The notes beneath the pieces are model-generated. The model was not told where the DNA came from. It worked only from the letters and a program-made list of their open reading frames with translations, and ran no database searches. 64,000 nt of DNA from Nitrospirota bacterium (GTDB lineage Bacteria; Nitrospirota; Thermodesulfovibrionia; UBA6902). A program made the translations under genes and the position numbers. Shown here one piece after another: positions 7,350 to 17,500 of this stretch (position 1 is the stretch's first letter; each line of letters starts with the position of its first letter). The stretch covers positions 62,001 to 126,000 of the forward strand of contig JACQZE010000008.1 of NCBI GenBank assembly GCA_016207885.1. Direction: 5' to 3'.

Positions 7350-7603
7350 GCCACAAACTGGTCTATACCCGCAGGGCGGAAAAGGATATCAAGAAATTTG
7401 ATCCTTCCATAAAACTTCATATCGGCAAAGCCATTCTGAAATTGCAGAACAATCCTTTTGAACATTCTGAAAAACTGACAGATCCTAAAATTGGAACCTA
7501 CCGTTTTCGCATCGGTGATTACAGGGTCATTTTTGATATACAAGGTAAAGATATTGTTATCCTGAGAGTCGGCCACCGCAAGGAAATCTATAAGAGGCTT
7601 TAA
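7346..7603 (+). CDS. RelE-family mRNA interferase toxin
   Basis: An 85-residue basic protein with the compact RelE/YoeB-like layout: LVYTRRAEKDIKKFD at the N terminus, TYRFRIGDYRVIFDI in the central strands and VILRVGHRKEIYKRL at the end, where the GHRKEIY segment carries catalytic-type His/Arg/Tyr residues. Predicted to cleave mRNA on the ribosome, neutralised by the upstream protein. The stop codon is directly at the boundary with the intact DUF4149 gene's start-region repeat. Confidence 0.85.
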   Translation: MSHKLVYTRRAEKDIKKFDPSIKLHIGKAILKLQNNPFEHSEKLTDPKIGTYRFRIGDYRVIFDIQGKDIVILRVGHRKEIYKRL

Positions 7604-7675
7604 ACTTCAAATGTCCAGATTAAAAATAAGCATATACAACATACTGCTTGCATTGTGGGTCGGAGGGATGGCGAT
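7603..7675 (+). repeat. DUF4149 start-region repeat, copy C (in the intact gene)
   Basis: The AACTTCAAATG start region shared with copies A (5713) and B (6360). Strong identity runs to GTGGGT and weaker similarity beyond. Here it continues into the full gene. Confidence 0.8.
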
Positions 7676-8081
7676 ATTTACTTTCCTCATAACACCTGTC
7701 ATATTCAAGGGCTTTGAACGCGATACAGCAAGCGCGATCGTGGACAAGCTCTTTCCTTTTTACTTTCCGTACAACCTGATCATCTCTCTAACTGCGCTGG
7801 TGAGCTTTCTTCTTGTCGCAAAATTTCAGACTGGCATCGCCAGACAATTATCCCTTGGACTGATCATAGCTGCCATCGTGATCAACGCCTTTATCACATT
7901 TAAGCTCTACCCTGACGTCAGGAAGGTAAAGGCAACGATAACCTCTTTTGAGCAGACATCTCCGGAGTCATTAGAAAGGAAGGAGTTCAGAAAACTTCAC
8001 GGGATCAGCGCTGTCTTGAACCTTTTGCTGCTGATCGACGGCGTTACACTTATCGTTATCAACTCAGTACCGAGGGAATAG
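7611..8081 (+). CDS. DUF4149 membrane protein
   Basis: A 156-residue protein with about four hydrophobic helices: NILLALWVGGMAIFTFLITP at the N terminus, LIISLTALVSFLLVA, LIIAAIVINAFITF, and a C-terminal LNLLLLIDGVTLIVI. This fits the DUF4149 family of small inner-membrane proteins of unknown function. No Shine-Dalgarno precedes the ATG. Its probable original promoter remains 1.9 kb upstream beside truncated copy A, so expression now probably depends on read-through from the TA modules. Confidence 0.75.
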   Translation: MSRLKISIYNILLALWVGGMAIFTFLITPVIFKGFERDTASAIVDKLFPFYFPYNLIISLTALVSFLLVAKFQTGIARQLSLGLIIAAIVINAFITFKLYPDVRKVKATITSFEQTSPESLERKEFRKLHGISAVLNLLLLIDGVTLIVINSVPRE

Positions 8082-8135
8082 GCTTCAGGGATACGCTCCA
8101 TTAATATTGTTTACATTATTAAGGATTGGTTTGGG

Positions 8136-10874
8136 ATGTCTATCAGATTAAAACTTACTATCACATTTCTGCTCTTTGTCCTGGTACCTTCACTTTTTGG
8201 CAGCGTCCTGACCTTCACTAATTATAAAAAATCCCTGGAGACCGTTCGCCTTGCAAACGTGCGGGATATCGCAGCTTTTAAGGCGGACAAAATTGAAACA
8301 TATTTTGCCGGGCTGAAGGCCAATTTAGAGCTCTCACAGGGCTATTACAACATCAGGAAAAATCTTCCCGTAATGATCCGCCTTGCCAAAGCTCCGGACA
8401 ATCCGGAATTTGTTCTCTCCCGAAAAATACTCGATGCTCAATTGCAGCATATGCAGTCGGTCTTGTCCCTTTCCGATATTATGCTTGCCAATCCCATGGG
8501 CGAGATAGTTTACTCAAGCAATCCTGAACACAAACTGAAAGATTTTTTGGGCATGCTTCATGACCCGCAGCAAAAGGCCTTTGCGGAAGGGAAGAACAAG
8601 GTTTATTTTTCCGATATTTTTTTAGATAAAGCGCAAGGCAATAAGCCGTCAATGCTGGTTTCCGGCCCGGCCTTTGATCTTGACGGCGTTTTTATCGGGG
8701 TCATCGCTTTTGAGGTGGACATGAACTCCATTTATGAACTTATTCAGGATATAACGGGGCTTGGCAATACCGGTGAGGTTTTGCTCGGGAAGAGAATTGG
8801 AAACGAGGTGGTATATTTAAATCCATTGAGGCATGACCCGGCAGCTACTCTTAAGAGGACTATAAGTATCGGAGGGGAGCTTGGAGTCCCCATACAGGAG
8901 GCGGTGCAGGGCAGAAAAGGGGCCGGCCGGTTGATCGATTACAGTGGCAGGGAAGTTATAGCAGCCTGGCGGTATATGCCTTTCTTAGACTGGGGAATGG
9001 TCGCCAAGATCGATACTGAAGAAGCATTCGCCGATGTGACAAATCTGAGACGCATGGTGATCGTTGTTCTCTCATTCATTTTTTTACTGTGCGGCACTAT
9101 CGCATTTTCAATCGCCCGGTCTATTTCCGCTCCAATTAAGACCCTCTCCAGGGGCGCGGAGATCGTGGGAAGCGGAAACCTGGACCATAAAGTCGGAACC
9201 GGACTGAAAGATGAAATAGGCCAGCTTTCAAGGGCATTCGATAGAATGACAGGGGATCTGAAGAAGATCACCGCATCGCGCGATGAATTGAACAGTGAGA
9301 TCGCCGAACGCAAACGTGCGGAGCAGTTGCTGTTGGAAAGCGAAGGCCGCCTGAAGCGGGCACAGGAGATAGCTCACCTCGGAGGCTGGGAACTTGACCT
9401 TGTCAATAATAACCTTACATGGTCTGATGAGGTCTACAGGATATTCGGATTGCAGCCGCAGGAATTTGCCGCTACCTATGAGGCGTTCCTTGACGCGGTG
9501 CACCCTGATGACCGCGCGGCGGTGGACGAAGCTTATTCCGGTTCGCTCAGAGAAGGGAAAGATTCCTATGAGGTCGAGCACAGGGTGATACGGAAATATT
9601 CAGGCGAGATACGTTATGTCCACGAAAAATGCGGGCATGTCCGGGACGGCTCCGGCAGGGTTGTGCGTTCAGCGGGAATGGTGCATGACATCACTGAACG
9701 CAAGCTTGCGGAGGCAGCTGTCATACGCGCCAAGGAAGAGTGGGAGCGCACCTTCAACAGCGTGCCCGACCTTATCGCCATTTTAGACACTAAGCACAGG
9801 ATCGTCAGGGTCAACAAGGCGATGGCCGAAAAGTTGGGACTCAATGCAGAACAGTGCATAGGCCTGCCATGTTACAAATATGTACACGGCTTGTCCGAAC
9901 CTCCTGATTTCTGCCCTCATAAACATACCATGAAAGATTGCCGCCAGCATGTCAGAGAAGTTAATGAGCCCCGCCTTGGGGGCGATTTCCTGGTAAGCAC
10001 AACACCGCTCTTGAACGAGAAGGGGGAAATGACCGGTTCAGTGCATGTGGCTCGCGACATCTCCGAGCGCAAGCGGGCTGAGGAGGCGATCAAAAAACTG
10101 AATGAGGACCTCAGGCATCATGTCCTGCAGCTTGAAGCCGCCAACAGGGAGCTTGAGGCCTTCAGCTATTCCGTGTCCCACGACCTGCGCTCTCCGCTCA
10201 GAAGCGTTGCCGGCTTCAGCCGGGCGCTGTTTGAAGACTATGCGGATAAACTCAATTCGGAGGGCAGGGATTTCCTTGAACGCATACTCGCCGCCACCCA
10301 GAAGATGGGACAGCTCATTGACGATCTGTTAAACCTCTCCCGCGTGTCGCGGTCGGAGATGAGGCGCGAAGAGGTGAACCTGAGCGGGCTTGCCGGAAAT
10401 ATTGCAGACATGCTCAGGAAGACGCATCCTGAACGGCAGGCGGAGTTCATCATCACCGAAGGCCTTGCAGCGCGCGGAGATGAGCATCTGCTGACTATCG
10501 TGCTGGAGAACCTTCTCGGCAACGCATGGAAGTTCACAGGTAAAAACCAGCGCGCGGTGATAGAATTCGGAGTTTACCACCCCTTTCACCCCCCTGCGTC
10601 CCCCCTTAATAAGGGGGGAATTAAAGAGGGGTCAGGAGGGGAGCAAGGGGTAGCAGGAAAGGACGTGTATTTTGTAAAGGACAACGGCGCGGGTTTTGAT
10701 ATGTCATACGCGGGCAAGATATTCAGCCCTTTCCAGCGGCTGCATTCTGTGAGTGAATTTCCAGGCACCGGCATCGGCCTTGCCACGGTGAAGCGGATCA
10801 TAAACCGCCACGGCGGAAACGTCTGGATAGAGGCAGAGGCGGGGAAGGGAACTACGGTTTATTTTACGGTATAA
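8136..10874 (+). CDS. membrane sensor histidine kinase with cache, HAMP and two PAS domains
   Basis: 912 residues: an N-terminal membrane helix, a periplasmic double-cache-like region (about 30-300), a second membrane helix near 305-325, HAMP, a coiled linker, two PAS domains (about 400-525 and 535-655), a HisKA dimerisation domain with the phospho-accepting His682 in YSVSHDLRSP, and an HATPase domain (N box ENLLGNAWK, then DNGAGFD and GTGIGLA). A proline/glycine-rich insertion of about 25 residues between the N box and DNGAGFD is encoded by a palindromic repeat. It heads a phosphorelay cluster; the neighbouring receiver protein is its likely partner. The ligand is unknown. Confidence 0.9.
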   Translation: MSIRLKLTITFLLFVLVPSLFGSVLTFTNYKKSLETVRLANVRDIAAFKADKIETYFAGLKANLELSQGYYNIRKNLPVMIRLAKAPDNPEFVLSRKILDAQLQHMQSVLSLSDIMLANPMGEIVYSSNPEHKLKDFLGMLHDPQQKAFAEGKNKVYFSDIFLDKAQGNKPSMLVSGPAFDLDGVFIGVIAFEVDMNSIYELIQDITGLGNTGEVLLGKRIGNEVVYLNPLRHDPAATLKRTISIGGELGVPIQEAVQGRKGAGRLIDYSGREVIAAWRYMPFLDWGMVAKIDTEEAFADVTNLRRMVIVVLSFIFLLCGTIAFSIARSISAPIKTLSRGAEIVGSGNLDHKVGTGLKDEIGQLSRAFDRMTGDLKKITASRDELNSEIAERKRAEQLLLESEGRLKRAQEIAHLGGWELDLVNNNLTWSDEVYRIFGLQPQEFAATYEAFLDAVHPDDRAAVDEAYSGSLREGKDSYEVEHRVIRKYSGEIRYVHEKCGHVRDGSGRVVRSAGMVHDITERKLAEAAVIRAKEEWERTFNSVPDLIAILDTKHRIVRVNKAMAEKLGLNAEQCIGLPCYKYVHGLSEPPDFCPHKHTMKDCRQHVREVNEPRLGGDFLVSTTPLLNEKGEMTGSVHVARDISERKRAEEAIKKLNEDLRHHVLQLEAANRELEAFSYSVSHDLRSPLRSVAGFSRALFEDYADKLNSEGRDFLERILAATQKMGQLIDDLLNLSRVSRSEMRREEVNLSGLAGNIADMLRKTHPERQAEFIITEGLAARGDEHLLTIVLENLLGNAWKFTGKNQRAVIEFGVYHPFHPPASPLNKGGIKEGSGGEQGVAGKDVYFVKDNGAGFDMSYAGKIFSPFQRLHSVSEFPGTGIGLATVKRIINRHGGNVWIEAEAGKGTTVYFTV
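10580..10650. repeat. G/C-tract palindromic repeat inside the histidine kinase gene
   Basis: Perfect palindrome CCCCCCTTAATAAGGGGGG with flanking C-rich and G-rich runs. The frame is kept and it encodes a SPLNKGG-type peptide in the kinase ATP-binding domain. Related copies are at 34402, 58716, 60001, 60569 and 62598. Confidence 0.85.
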
Positions 10875-10900
10875 TAAAAAATATTTTTAAGGAGAATGAA

Positions 10901-11335
10901 ATGAGATCAAAGATTATTCTTTTGGTGGAAGACAATCCTGATGACGTAAAACTGACGCTGAGGGCGCTTAAAAAAAACAAAATACTGAACGAAGTGATCG
11001 TCGCGGAGGACGGTGTCGAGGCGCTTGACTACCTTTTAGGAACGGGCAAATTTGCCGGGCGCGACACGTCGCTGCAGCCGCAGGTGATCCTGCTCGACCT
11101 TAAGATGCCGAGGATGGACGGGCTTGAAGTATTGCACCGCATACGGGCGGATGAAAGAACAAAACTTTTGCCCGTTGTGATCCTCACTACATCAAGCGAG
11201 GACAAAGACCGTATCGAGAGCTACAAGTTCGGGGCCAACAGCTACATTCGCAAGCCCGTGGACTTCAATCAATTTACAGATGCCGTTCAGCAGCTGGGGC
11301 TTTACTGGCTGGTGCTTAATGAAGGGCCGCAATAA
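10901..11335 (+). CDS. receiver-only response regulator (Rcp1-like)
   Basis: A 144-residue single receiver domain: acidic pocket in LLVEDNPDD, phospho-acceptor in ILLDLKMPRMDG, Thr in LTTSSEDKD and the conserved Lys in YIRKPVDF. The DNPDD start and insertion before the acceptor are typical of regulators that partner phytochrome-like and PAS kinases. It has no output domain and so passes phosphate on or acts by protein contact. An AAGGAGAATGAA site precedes the ATG. It lies between two kinases, and the next gene starts three bases after its stop. Confidence 0.9.
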   Translation: MRSKIILLVEDNPDDVKLTLRALKKNKILNEVIVAEDGVEALDYLLGTGKFAGRDTSLQPQVILLDLKMPRMDGLEVLHRIRADERTKLLPVVILTTSSEDKDRIESYKFGANSYIRKPVDFNQFTDAVQQLGLYWLVLNEGPQ

Positions 11336-11338
11336 CCT

Positions 11339-12802
11339 ATGAACAAACTACTCCACGTTTTAATTATCGAAGACTCGGAAGATGACGCCTTTCTTCTGCT
11401 TCGTGAGCTGAAGCGGGGCGGATATGAGCCTGTCTTTGAGCGGATAGAGACTGCCGCAGCCATGAAAGAGGCGCTTGATAAGAGGAGATGGGATGTCATC
11501 ATCTCGGATTACAGCATGCCGCAATTCAGCGGGCTTGCTGCCCTGAACCTGCTTCAGGAGACCGGCCGGGACATCCCCTTCATTATTGTATCCGGCAAGA
11601 TCGGCGAAGATGTCGCAGTTGAGGCGATGAAGGCCGGTGCGCACGATTATATTATAAAAGGCAATCTGGCAAGACTCCTTCCAGCCGTTGAACGGGAACT
11701 TCGGGAAGCTGAGATGCGCGGCGACCGGAAAAGGATAGAAGAAGACCGTGCGCTCCTTACGGCAGCGGCGGAATCAGCGCCTGACGCCATCATAATAACC
11801 GATGCAGCAGGGAAGATCCGGTATATGAACCCTGCCGTTGAACGCATAACAGGTTATTCAGAGGAAGAGGCTGTTGGAAATGACCTTCATATCTTCGACA
11901 GCGGCAGTAACGGCCAGGCTGTTTATGAGGCGGCCAGAGAAGCGATGGATCAGGGGCAGGCATGGAAAGGGCTGCTCATCAGTAAAAAGAAGGACGGCAC
12001 AACGTATCATGAAGATTGCACGATCTCGCCGGTCAGGGATATTACGGGAAAGATATCCAACTATGTGCTGGTAAGGCGCGATGTGACGGATAAGCTCAGG
12101 CTTGAATCTATCGCAGAGGCGGTCAATACCATGAATAATATCGGATATGTTTTTTCCGGGATCAGGCATGAAATAGGCAATCCGGTAAATTCAATTAAGA
12201 TGACGCTGAATGTCCTGAAGAAGAATATTGATAAATTCGGGAAGGAGAATATTCTGGAATACATCGGCCGGGCGCTCAGCGAGTCTTCGAGGATTGAATA
12301 TCTCCTGAAGAGCCTCAGGAACTTCAATATGTTTGAAAGGCCTGAAATGCAGGATGTGGAGATAGGCCCATTTATGTATAATTTCTATTCATTGATCCTC
12401 GGTGATTCCATGAGCAAGGGGATCACCGTTACAAGGTCAGTATCAGAGGATGCCGGGGCTTTTTATGTGGACCCGAGGGCGCTGCAGCAGGTGCTTCTGA
12501 ACATATTCACCAATGCAGTGGACGCATGCGAAGAGAGAGAGGCTCCGGCAATAGATATCAGCGTATCAAAGATACCGGACATGATACGCATACGCATAAA
12601 AGACAATGGAAAAGGTATGACTGCGGAAGAGCAGAAGGATCTCTTCAAGCCTTTTCATACAAGCAAGCGTCATGGGACAGGCCTCGGCCTTGTTATATGC
12701 AAAAAGATGCTCTCGAATATGAACTGTCTGATTGAGATACAGAGCATGAAAGGTACAGGCACGGCAACGGACATACTCATTCCTGAGAAAAAGCCGGAGT
12801 AA
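11339..12802 (+). CDS. receiver-PAS-histidine kinase hybrid
   Basis: 487 residues, cytoplasmic: receiver domain (about 1-125, acceptor aspartate in IISDYSMPQFSG, lysine in YIIKGN), a PAS domain (about 140-260), a HisKA-like domain with IRHEIGNPVNS (histidine near 279) and an HATPase domain (NIFTNAVDA, DNGKGM, GTGLGLVI). The receiver at the N terminus suggests it is itself controlled by phosphorylation. It is co-transcribed with the upstream regulator and probably with the receiver that follows. Confidence 0.9.
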   Translation: MNKLLHVLIIEDSEDDAFLLLRELKRGGYEPVFERIETAAAMKEALDKRRWDVIISDYSMPQFSGLAALNLLQETGRDIPFIIVSGKIGEDVAVEAMKAGAHDYIIKGNLARLLPAVERELREAEMRGDRKRIEEDRALLTAAAESAPDAIIITDAAGKIRYMNPAVERITGYSEEEAVGNDLHIFDSGSNGQAVYEAAREAMDQGQAWKGLLISKKKDGTTYHEDCTISPVRDITGKISNYVLVRRDVTDKLRLESIAEAVNTMNNIGYVFSGIRHEIGNPVNSIKMTLNVLKKNIDKFGKENILEYIGRALSESSRIEYLLKSLRNFNMFERPEMQDVEIGPFMYNFYSLILGDSMSKGITVTRSVSEDAGAFYVDPRALQQVLLNIFTNAVDACEEREAPAIDISVSKIPDMIRIRIKDNGKGMTAEEQKDLFKPFHTSKRHGTGLGLVICKKMLSNMNCLIEIQSMKGTGTATDILIPEKKPE

Positions 12803-12855
12803 ATGCAGTTACAGGCTATATTCAGCCTGAATTTTATGTGTATAAGGAGGATTCA

Positions 12856-13233
12856 ATGGCTTCGCGTAAAAACATACTGCTGGTGGATGATGAGAAGACT
12901 TTTTTGATGAGCCTGTCAGAAGGCCTCTCTATGTTAAATAAAGGCCTGAACGTGTTAACAGCAGAGAACGGAGAGGAGGCTATCGAGACCTTAAGTTCAT
13001 CAAAGTGTGACCTGCTTGTCACCGATGTGAGAATGCCTAAAAAAGACGGCTTTGATGTGCTGAAGTATGTATTGAAAAATATCCCGAATATGCCGGTTAT
13101 TGTGATGACGGCACATCACGATAAGGCCATGTTTGAAGGCCTGAATATAATCGGTTGGCACTGTGTGGAGAAACCTCTCGACTTTAACGAGCTTTCCAAA
13201 CAGATATTCAGTATATTGGAGATAGAGGGATAA
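12856..13233 (+). CDS. receiver-only response regulator
   Basis: About 125 residues. The ATG at 12856 is preferred over a GTG 18 bases upstream because AAGGAGG ends five bases before it. Receiver features: LLVDDEK acidic pair, acceptor aspartate in LLVTDVRMPKKDG, VMTAHHD, and the lysine in VEKPLDF. No output domain. Probably the last member of the phosphorelay cluster starting at 8136. The convergent efflux operon begins immediately after. Confidence 0.9.
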   Translation: MASRKNILLVDDEKTFLMSLSEGLSMLNKGLNVLTAENGEEAIETLSSSKCDLLVTDVRMPKKDGFDVLKYVLKNIPNMPVIVMTAHHDKAMFEGLNIIGWHCVEKPLDFNELSKQIFSILEIEG

Positions 13234-13239
13234 AGCCTG

Positions 13240-14532
13240 TTATATACTCTCCCCAAGCACGCCCATAACCCAGAGAAGGTTCACTTGTGACGCGAGGTAG
13301 TCTCTCCATGCCTGTGAAAGATTAACCTTTGCCTGCCGGAGATTGAGTTCGGCATCTTCTACTTCAAGCCTGATCTTCACTCCCAATTCGTACCCTTTTT
13401 CAGACAGGAACAATAATTTTTCAGCCTGCTTCACCGTTCCGGAAAGCGCGTCTACGATCTCCTTTGATTCCTGTACGGCGTTCAGAGCCTCGCGCGCCTG
13501 CAGCGCGATGGAGTCGGCAAGCTTTTCCTCGTCAATCTTAATACTGCTAAGGTCGCTTTCAGCCTGTGTTACTTTTCCTCTGGCCTCCATTCCGTCAAAG
13601 AAGGGGAATGAGAGGAATATGCCGGCGCTCCATACATTGCCGTTTATGTCCATGCTTCTGCTGTTCATATCCTTCAATCCGTACGCACCCCTGAATTCAA
13701 GCTGCGGTTTGTCTTCTGAGTTCGCCATGGTGACGAGTTCACCTGCTATGTTGATGCGAAAGCGCAGGTCTTTCACTTCAGGACGGTTCTCAAGCGCTTT
13801 ATTGTATACATCTTCATAAGTCTGAACTGCCGGCATATTCCCGGGTTCAAGGCTGCCTGTGACATCTATGCCCTTATCTTCAGATGCAAGAAGAAAACGC
13901 AGCCTGTCGAGCGCTTCGCGTATGCGGTTCTTTGAGCGTATGGCATCAGGCCGCGCATTCTGGACAGCGACTTCAGCTGCCAATACTTCATAGTCAGTTG
14001 CAACTCCTGCGCTGTATTTGCGGCGCGCTTCTTCAAGATGCCGTTCTTTCTGCTCAAGGTTCTGCAGCGCGATGGCATGCAGCTCTTTTGAATAAAGCAC
14101 ATCATAGAATGCGATGGAGACATCTCTGAGAGCCGCCTGGCGGTAAAGCCTCAACTGCTCATCAGCGGTCTTAAGCCCTTCCTTTGCAGCCCTTATCGCA
14201 GCGCCGAGCTTGCCCCATGTGAAGAGCGTCTGTGTAACTCCGATCTCGCCGGAATAGCTCTTCATCCTGTCAGGATATAACCCGGTATCATCCTTACTGA
14301 GAAGAGCTGAACCTGTAACACTGAAGTGCGGCAATGCTGCAGCCCGCTCTTCCACATATTTACCATGTACCCAGCGTGAGTACTCCCGCGCCTTTTGAAT
14401 ATCAAGATTCTTTTCAGAGGCTATATCAAGAGCCTGCCTCAAGGTCAGAACTTTCGCCTCATCAGCCATTGCGGCAAGAGGCAGCATAAGTGTGATCAAT
14501 ATTAATACGAGAAGAGAATAATATTTCTTCAT
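13240..14532 (-). CDS. TolC-like outer membrane efflux protein
   Basis: 430 residues with signal peptide (LLVLILITLMLPLAAMA) and two outer-membrane-efflux repeats rich in long heptad-like helices. It forms the trimeric outer-membrane exit duct. Last gene of the operon MFP-RND pump-TolC; its start overlaps the pump stop (ATGA). Confidence 0.9.
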   Translation of the reverse strand: MKKYYSLLVLILITLMLPLAAMADEAKVLTLRQALDIASEKNLDIQKAREYSRWVHGKYVEERAAALPHFSVTGSALLSKDDTGLYPDRMKSYSGEIGVTQTLFTWGKLGAAIRAAKEGLKTADEQLRLYRQAALRDVSIAFYDVLYSKELHAIALQNLEQKERHLEEARRKYSAGVATDYEVLAAEVAVQNARPDAIRSKNRIREALDRLRFLLASEDKGIDVTGSLEPGNMPAVQTYEDVYNKALENRPEVKDLRFRINIAGELVTMANSEDKPQLEFRGAYGLKDMNSRSMDINGNVWSAGIFLSFPFFDGMEARGKVTQAESDLSSIKIDEEKLADSIALQAREALNAVQESKEIVDALSGTVKQAEKLLFLSEKGYELGVKIRLEVEDAELNLRQAKVNLSQAWRDYLASQVNLLWVMGVLGESI

Positions 14533-17500
14533 GTTGTCACCGCCTTTTTAGAGCTGAAGCGTTTCCCTATCCAGGCGCTGAAATCATCCAGCACCGTGTA
14601 CACAACAGGCACGACGAGAAGTGTCAGCACCGTTGAAGTGAGAAGCCCGCCGATCACTGCACGCGCCATAGGCGCGCGCATCTCTGAACCTGAGCCAAGC
14701 GCAAAAGTAAGCGGCATCATGCCGAAGACCATGGCGAGCGTTGTCATAAGAATCGGGCGGAGCCTCGTCCTTCCAGCGGTGATGACCGCCTCGCTTCTCT
14801 CCATGCCCCGGCCGCGCAGCACCTTTGCATAGTCCACAAGAAGTATCGCGTTCTTTGTGACAAGCCCCATCAGCATTATCAAACCTATAAGCGACATGAT
14901 ATTTACGGTATCGCCTGTCATAAAGAGCATCCCAGCCATGCCGACGATTGAAAGGGGGAGTGAAAGCATAATGGCAAACGGTTCCAGAAATGATTCGAAC
15001 TGCGCCGCCAGTATGAGATAGACAAGAAGCACGGCAAGTATGAGTGACTCTCCCATATATCCGAATGATTCAGCCATGTCCTCAGCCTCTCCTGAAAAGA
15101 TTATCTTATAGCCCGGTTCCATACTGATATTCTCTGAAGCCTTCTGTACATTGCTCATCGCAGTGCCTATTGGCACGCCGTCGAGATTCGCGGTTATCAC
15201 CACCTCGCGGGTCAGTGCCTGACGGTTGATCTCAGAAGGCGAATTGCTCACATCATATGATGCGATGTTCGAAAGCGGCATGAGAGCAGAAGGCCGATTG
15301 CCCCTCTGCACTGCAAATCTCAGGTTCTGCACCTGAGCAGGGTCCCGGCGCAGATGTTCAGGCAATCTTACCCGCACATCAACTGAATCGCCGTCTTCGT
15401 CTTCATAAGTTGTCACAGCCTCGCCGCCGACAAGCGCGCTTACGGTGCGTACGATGCGGTCGGTCATGATGCCTGCGTTCACAGCCTTTTCCCTGTCTAC
15501 CGTCAGACGATATTCGGGGATGTCGCTTTCGAGCGTGGCTTCAATATCAACAATGCCGGGGATGCCGTACATCTTGTCCTTCAGCTCGGCTGAATACTTT
15601 TTCAATAAAGCGATATCCTCGCCTCTTACATTCACGACGAGCGGCTTGATGCTGCTTCCAACCCCGCCTGCCTCTTCAATTGATATCTTGATCCCGGGAA
15701 TGCGCTGAAGCCTGTCCCTGACATCCTGCTGGATAGCATCCTGTTTCCTGTTCCGCTCGGAGCGTTCCTTGAGCTTTATGTAGACAACGCCGCTCTGCAC
15801 AGTTCCGCTGTCGCCTGCGCCTACAGTTGAATAGGTGTGATCGATCTCAGGGATATTATTCAGCGCAGTAAGCATTGCGTTCAGGCGGCCGCGGCTTTCA
15901 TCAAGCGATGCGTCAGGCGCTGTCTTGAAACTTATTTGAAATTCACCCTTGTCGAAATTGGTCATGAAGGATGATTCGAGCATTCCGAATATCATTATCC
16001 CGCCGGCAAATGCGGCTAATGCGGAGAAGAGAACTGTCTTCCTGTGCGCCAGCGCCCAGGCGATGAGATGGCGGTAGCGGTCAGCCATATCTTCAAAAAA
16101 ATCATTGAAGCGGTCAAGTATGCGCGAGATGAAACCGCGCCTTCCTTCCCTGTGTATCGACGGGTCGTACCAGCGTGAAGAGAGCATCGGGTCAAGCGTG
16201 AAGGATACAAGCAGAGATACAGAGACCGCGAAGGCAACGGTGATGCCGAATGAGAAGAAGAAACGGCCGACGATACCTTTCATGTAAGCCACCGGCACGA
16301 ATACAGCAAGAATGGACATGGTCGTGGCAAGAACAGCGAGCCCGATCTCGCTCGTGCCGTTGCGCGCCGCAGTAAAGTGGTCTTCACCGCGTTCAAGATG
16401 GCGCACGATATTCTCCCGCACAACTATGGCATCATCTATCAGCAGGCCTATCGCAAGCGAGAGCGCCATGAGCGTCATGATATTCAGAGTCATGCCGAGC
16501 GCGTTCATGATGATGAATGATGATATGACAGATATTGGCAGTGTAAGTCCTGTTATCACTGTAGAGCGCCATGAGTTGATGAAGCAGAAGACTATCAGGA
16601 TAGTGAGAAGGCCGCCGATGATCATCGTCTCCTGTACGTCCTTGAGAGAATCCCGTGTCATTGTCGAAGCGTCTCGCACAACATCCAGCGTCACGCCCGA
16701 AGGAAGTTCGGCCTGGAGCTGGGCAACGCGCTTTATGATCGCGTCAACAACCTCAACCATATTCGCGCCTGACTGTTTCTGAATATCAAGCGCAACTGCG
16801 GGGATACCGTTCACAAGTGCAAGTGAACGCTCCTCTTCAATGCCGTCCACAACCTCTGCCACCTCACCAAGCCTGATCGGCCTGCCATCACGCTCCCCTA
16901 TGACCATAGAGCGGAACTGCTCCACGTTGTCCGGTTTTCCAGCTATTCTGAGAGGGTACTCTGTGTTTCCCCGGTGCAGCCTTCCGAGAGGGGTATTCAC
17001 ATTCTCAGACCTCAATCCGTTTATCACAGTATCTACACCGATGCCGAGGGACTCGATACGGCCCGGGTCTATGACAACATTGACCTCTCTCTTAGCTGAT
17101 CCGACCAGATATACCTTGCCCACTCCGGAAACGGTTTCAAGACGGCGTTTGATCTTCTTTTCCACAAGAAGGGTCAGGTCGCGGTTTGAAAGCGAAGATG
17201 AACGTACTGCAAGAGATATGACAGGCAATGCGTTGAAATCGAGCTTCTGTATAATAGGGTCTTCGATGCCTTGAGGAAGTTCGCCTCTGACCGCGTTTAT
17301 CTTCGCCCGTGCCTCCTGAGCGACTTCATTGATCTTCTCCTCAAGCCGGAACTCCACAACAACGGTTGATACGCCCTCGCGTGAGTATGAGATGACGCGC
17401 TTTACACCAGCTATAGGGTTTACAGCCTCCTCGATCTTTTTGGTCAGCTCCCTTTCAACGCTTTCAGGAGACGCGCCCGGGAACTTTGTGATTATGGAAA

